Shown here: positions 6,115 to 6,150 of the stretch, one piece after another
Numbering within the stretch: the stretch's first letter is position 1
Layout of the letters: every line of letters starts with the position of its first letter
Source of the DNA: Candidatus Nomurabacteria bacterium
Lineage (GTDB): Bacteria; Patescibacteriota; Minisyncoccia; Phycocordibacterales; UBA9973
Direction of reading: 5' to 3'
NCBI GenBank assembly: GCA_020846955.1
Contig: JADLCZ010000089.1
Coordinates: 1-6,150, forward strand
Length of the DNA stretch: 6,150 nt
Program-made: the position numbers and the translations under genes
Notes under the pieces: generated by a model
Database searches by the model: none
Seen by the model: the letters and a program-made list of their open reading frames with translations, nothing else
Told to the model about the DNA's origin: nothing

Positions 6115-6123
6115 TTATCCACA
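6115..6123 (+). promoter_or_regulatory. Perfect match to the DnaA-box consensus
   Basis: TTATCCACA equals the classical high-affinity DnaA box. It stands in intergenic AT-rich DNA (ATTTATATATAATG lies directly upstream), 36 nt after the preceding stop codon. Only one perfect copy is in view, so this may be a lone regulatory box, the edge of a cluster beyond the window, or chance. A TATAAT at 6108-6113 has no credible -35 box. Confidence 0.35.
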
Positions 6124-6127
6124 ATTT

Positions 6128-6150
6128 TTGCAGACGTCGGACGTCTGCAA
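6128..6150. repeat. GC-rich perfect inverted repeat at the window edge, possible terminator stem or dispersed repeat
   Basis: The arms TTGCAGACGTC (6128-6138) and GACGTCTGCAA (6140-6150) surround a single G. In RNA it would fold as a 9-bp stem with a UCGGA loop. It lies 48 nt after the stop of the four-cysteine gene and could end that transcript, but the sequence that would show a U-tract is cut off. On the plus strand a run of T precedes the stem, so the dyad may extend outward if A's follow. On the minus strand A's follow the stem, so it is not a classical terminator in that direction. Confidence 0.6.

Overview
This window looks like part of a surface-polysaccharide gene cluster from an AT-rich bacterium. 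None of the seven gene starts is preceded by a convincing Shine-Dalgarno sequence. TGA is not used as a sense codon in the confident genes, so the standard code fits. The low GC, tight packing, SD-poor starts and a small heptad coiled-coil protein resemble Patescibacteria (CPR). That placement is an inference from style, because no taxonomic marker gene is present.

The left 5 kb is one minus-strand series, read right to left. It starts with a full-length polyprenyl glycosylphosphotransferase (3735-5042), which would load the first sugar phosphate onto the lipid carrier. Next is a Wzx-type flippase (2282-3733), then rmlA (1319-2200), rmlC (774-1319) and rmlB (1-767, cut by the window edge). 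RmlA, RmlB and RmlC make dTDP-4-dehydro-L-rhamnose from glucose-1-phosphate. RmlD, which completes dTDP-L-rhamnose, is absent here and would be expected beyond the left edge. Together the genes supply an activated sugar, start a lipid-linked glycan and flip it across the membrane. Glycosyltransferases and a polymerase are not in view. The junctions are 1 nt apart (transferase/flippase), 81 nt (flippase/rmlA, with a good internal promoter), a 1-base overlap (rmlA/rmlC) and 6 nt (rmlC/rmlB).

The 81-nt divergent region at 5043-5123 is the densest regulatory stretch. It holds a near-consensus plus-strand promoter whose -10 box ends 6 nt before an ATG (predicted leaderless mRNA), a weaker minus-strand promoter, a dyad across that promoter and the transferase start codon, and two 8-bp direct repeats.

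The right 1 kb has two plus-strand genes of unknown function: a 104-residue coiled-coil protein (5124-5438) and a 200-residue membrane-anchored protein with four cysteines (5477-6079). The last 70 bases hold a perfect DnaA-box match and, at the edge, a GC-rich 11-bp-arm palindrome. No RNA gene, insertion sequence or CRISPR array was seen. The biosynthetic genes are ordinary; the less explained material is in the divergent control region and the right-hand kilobase.
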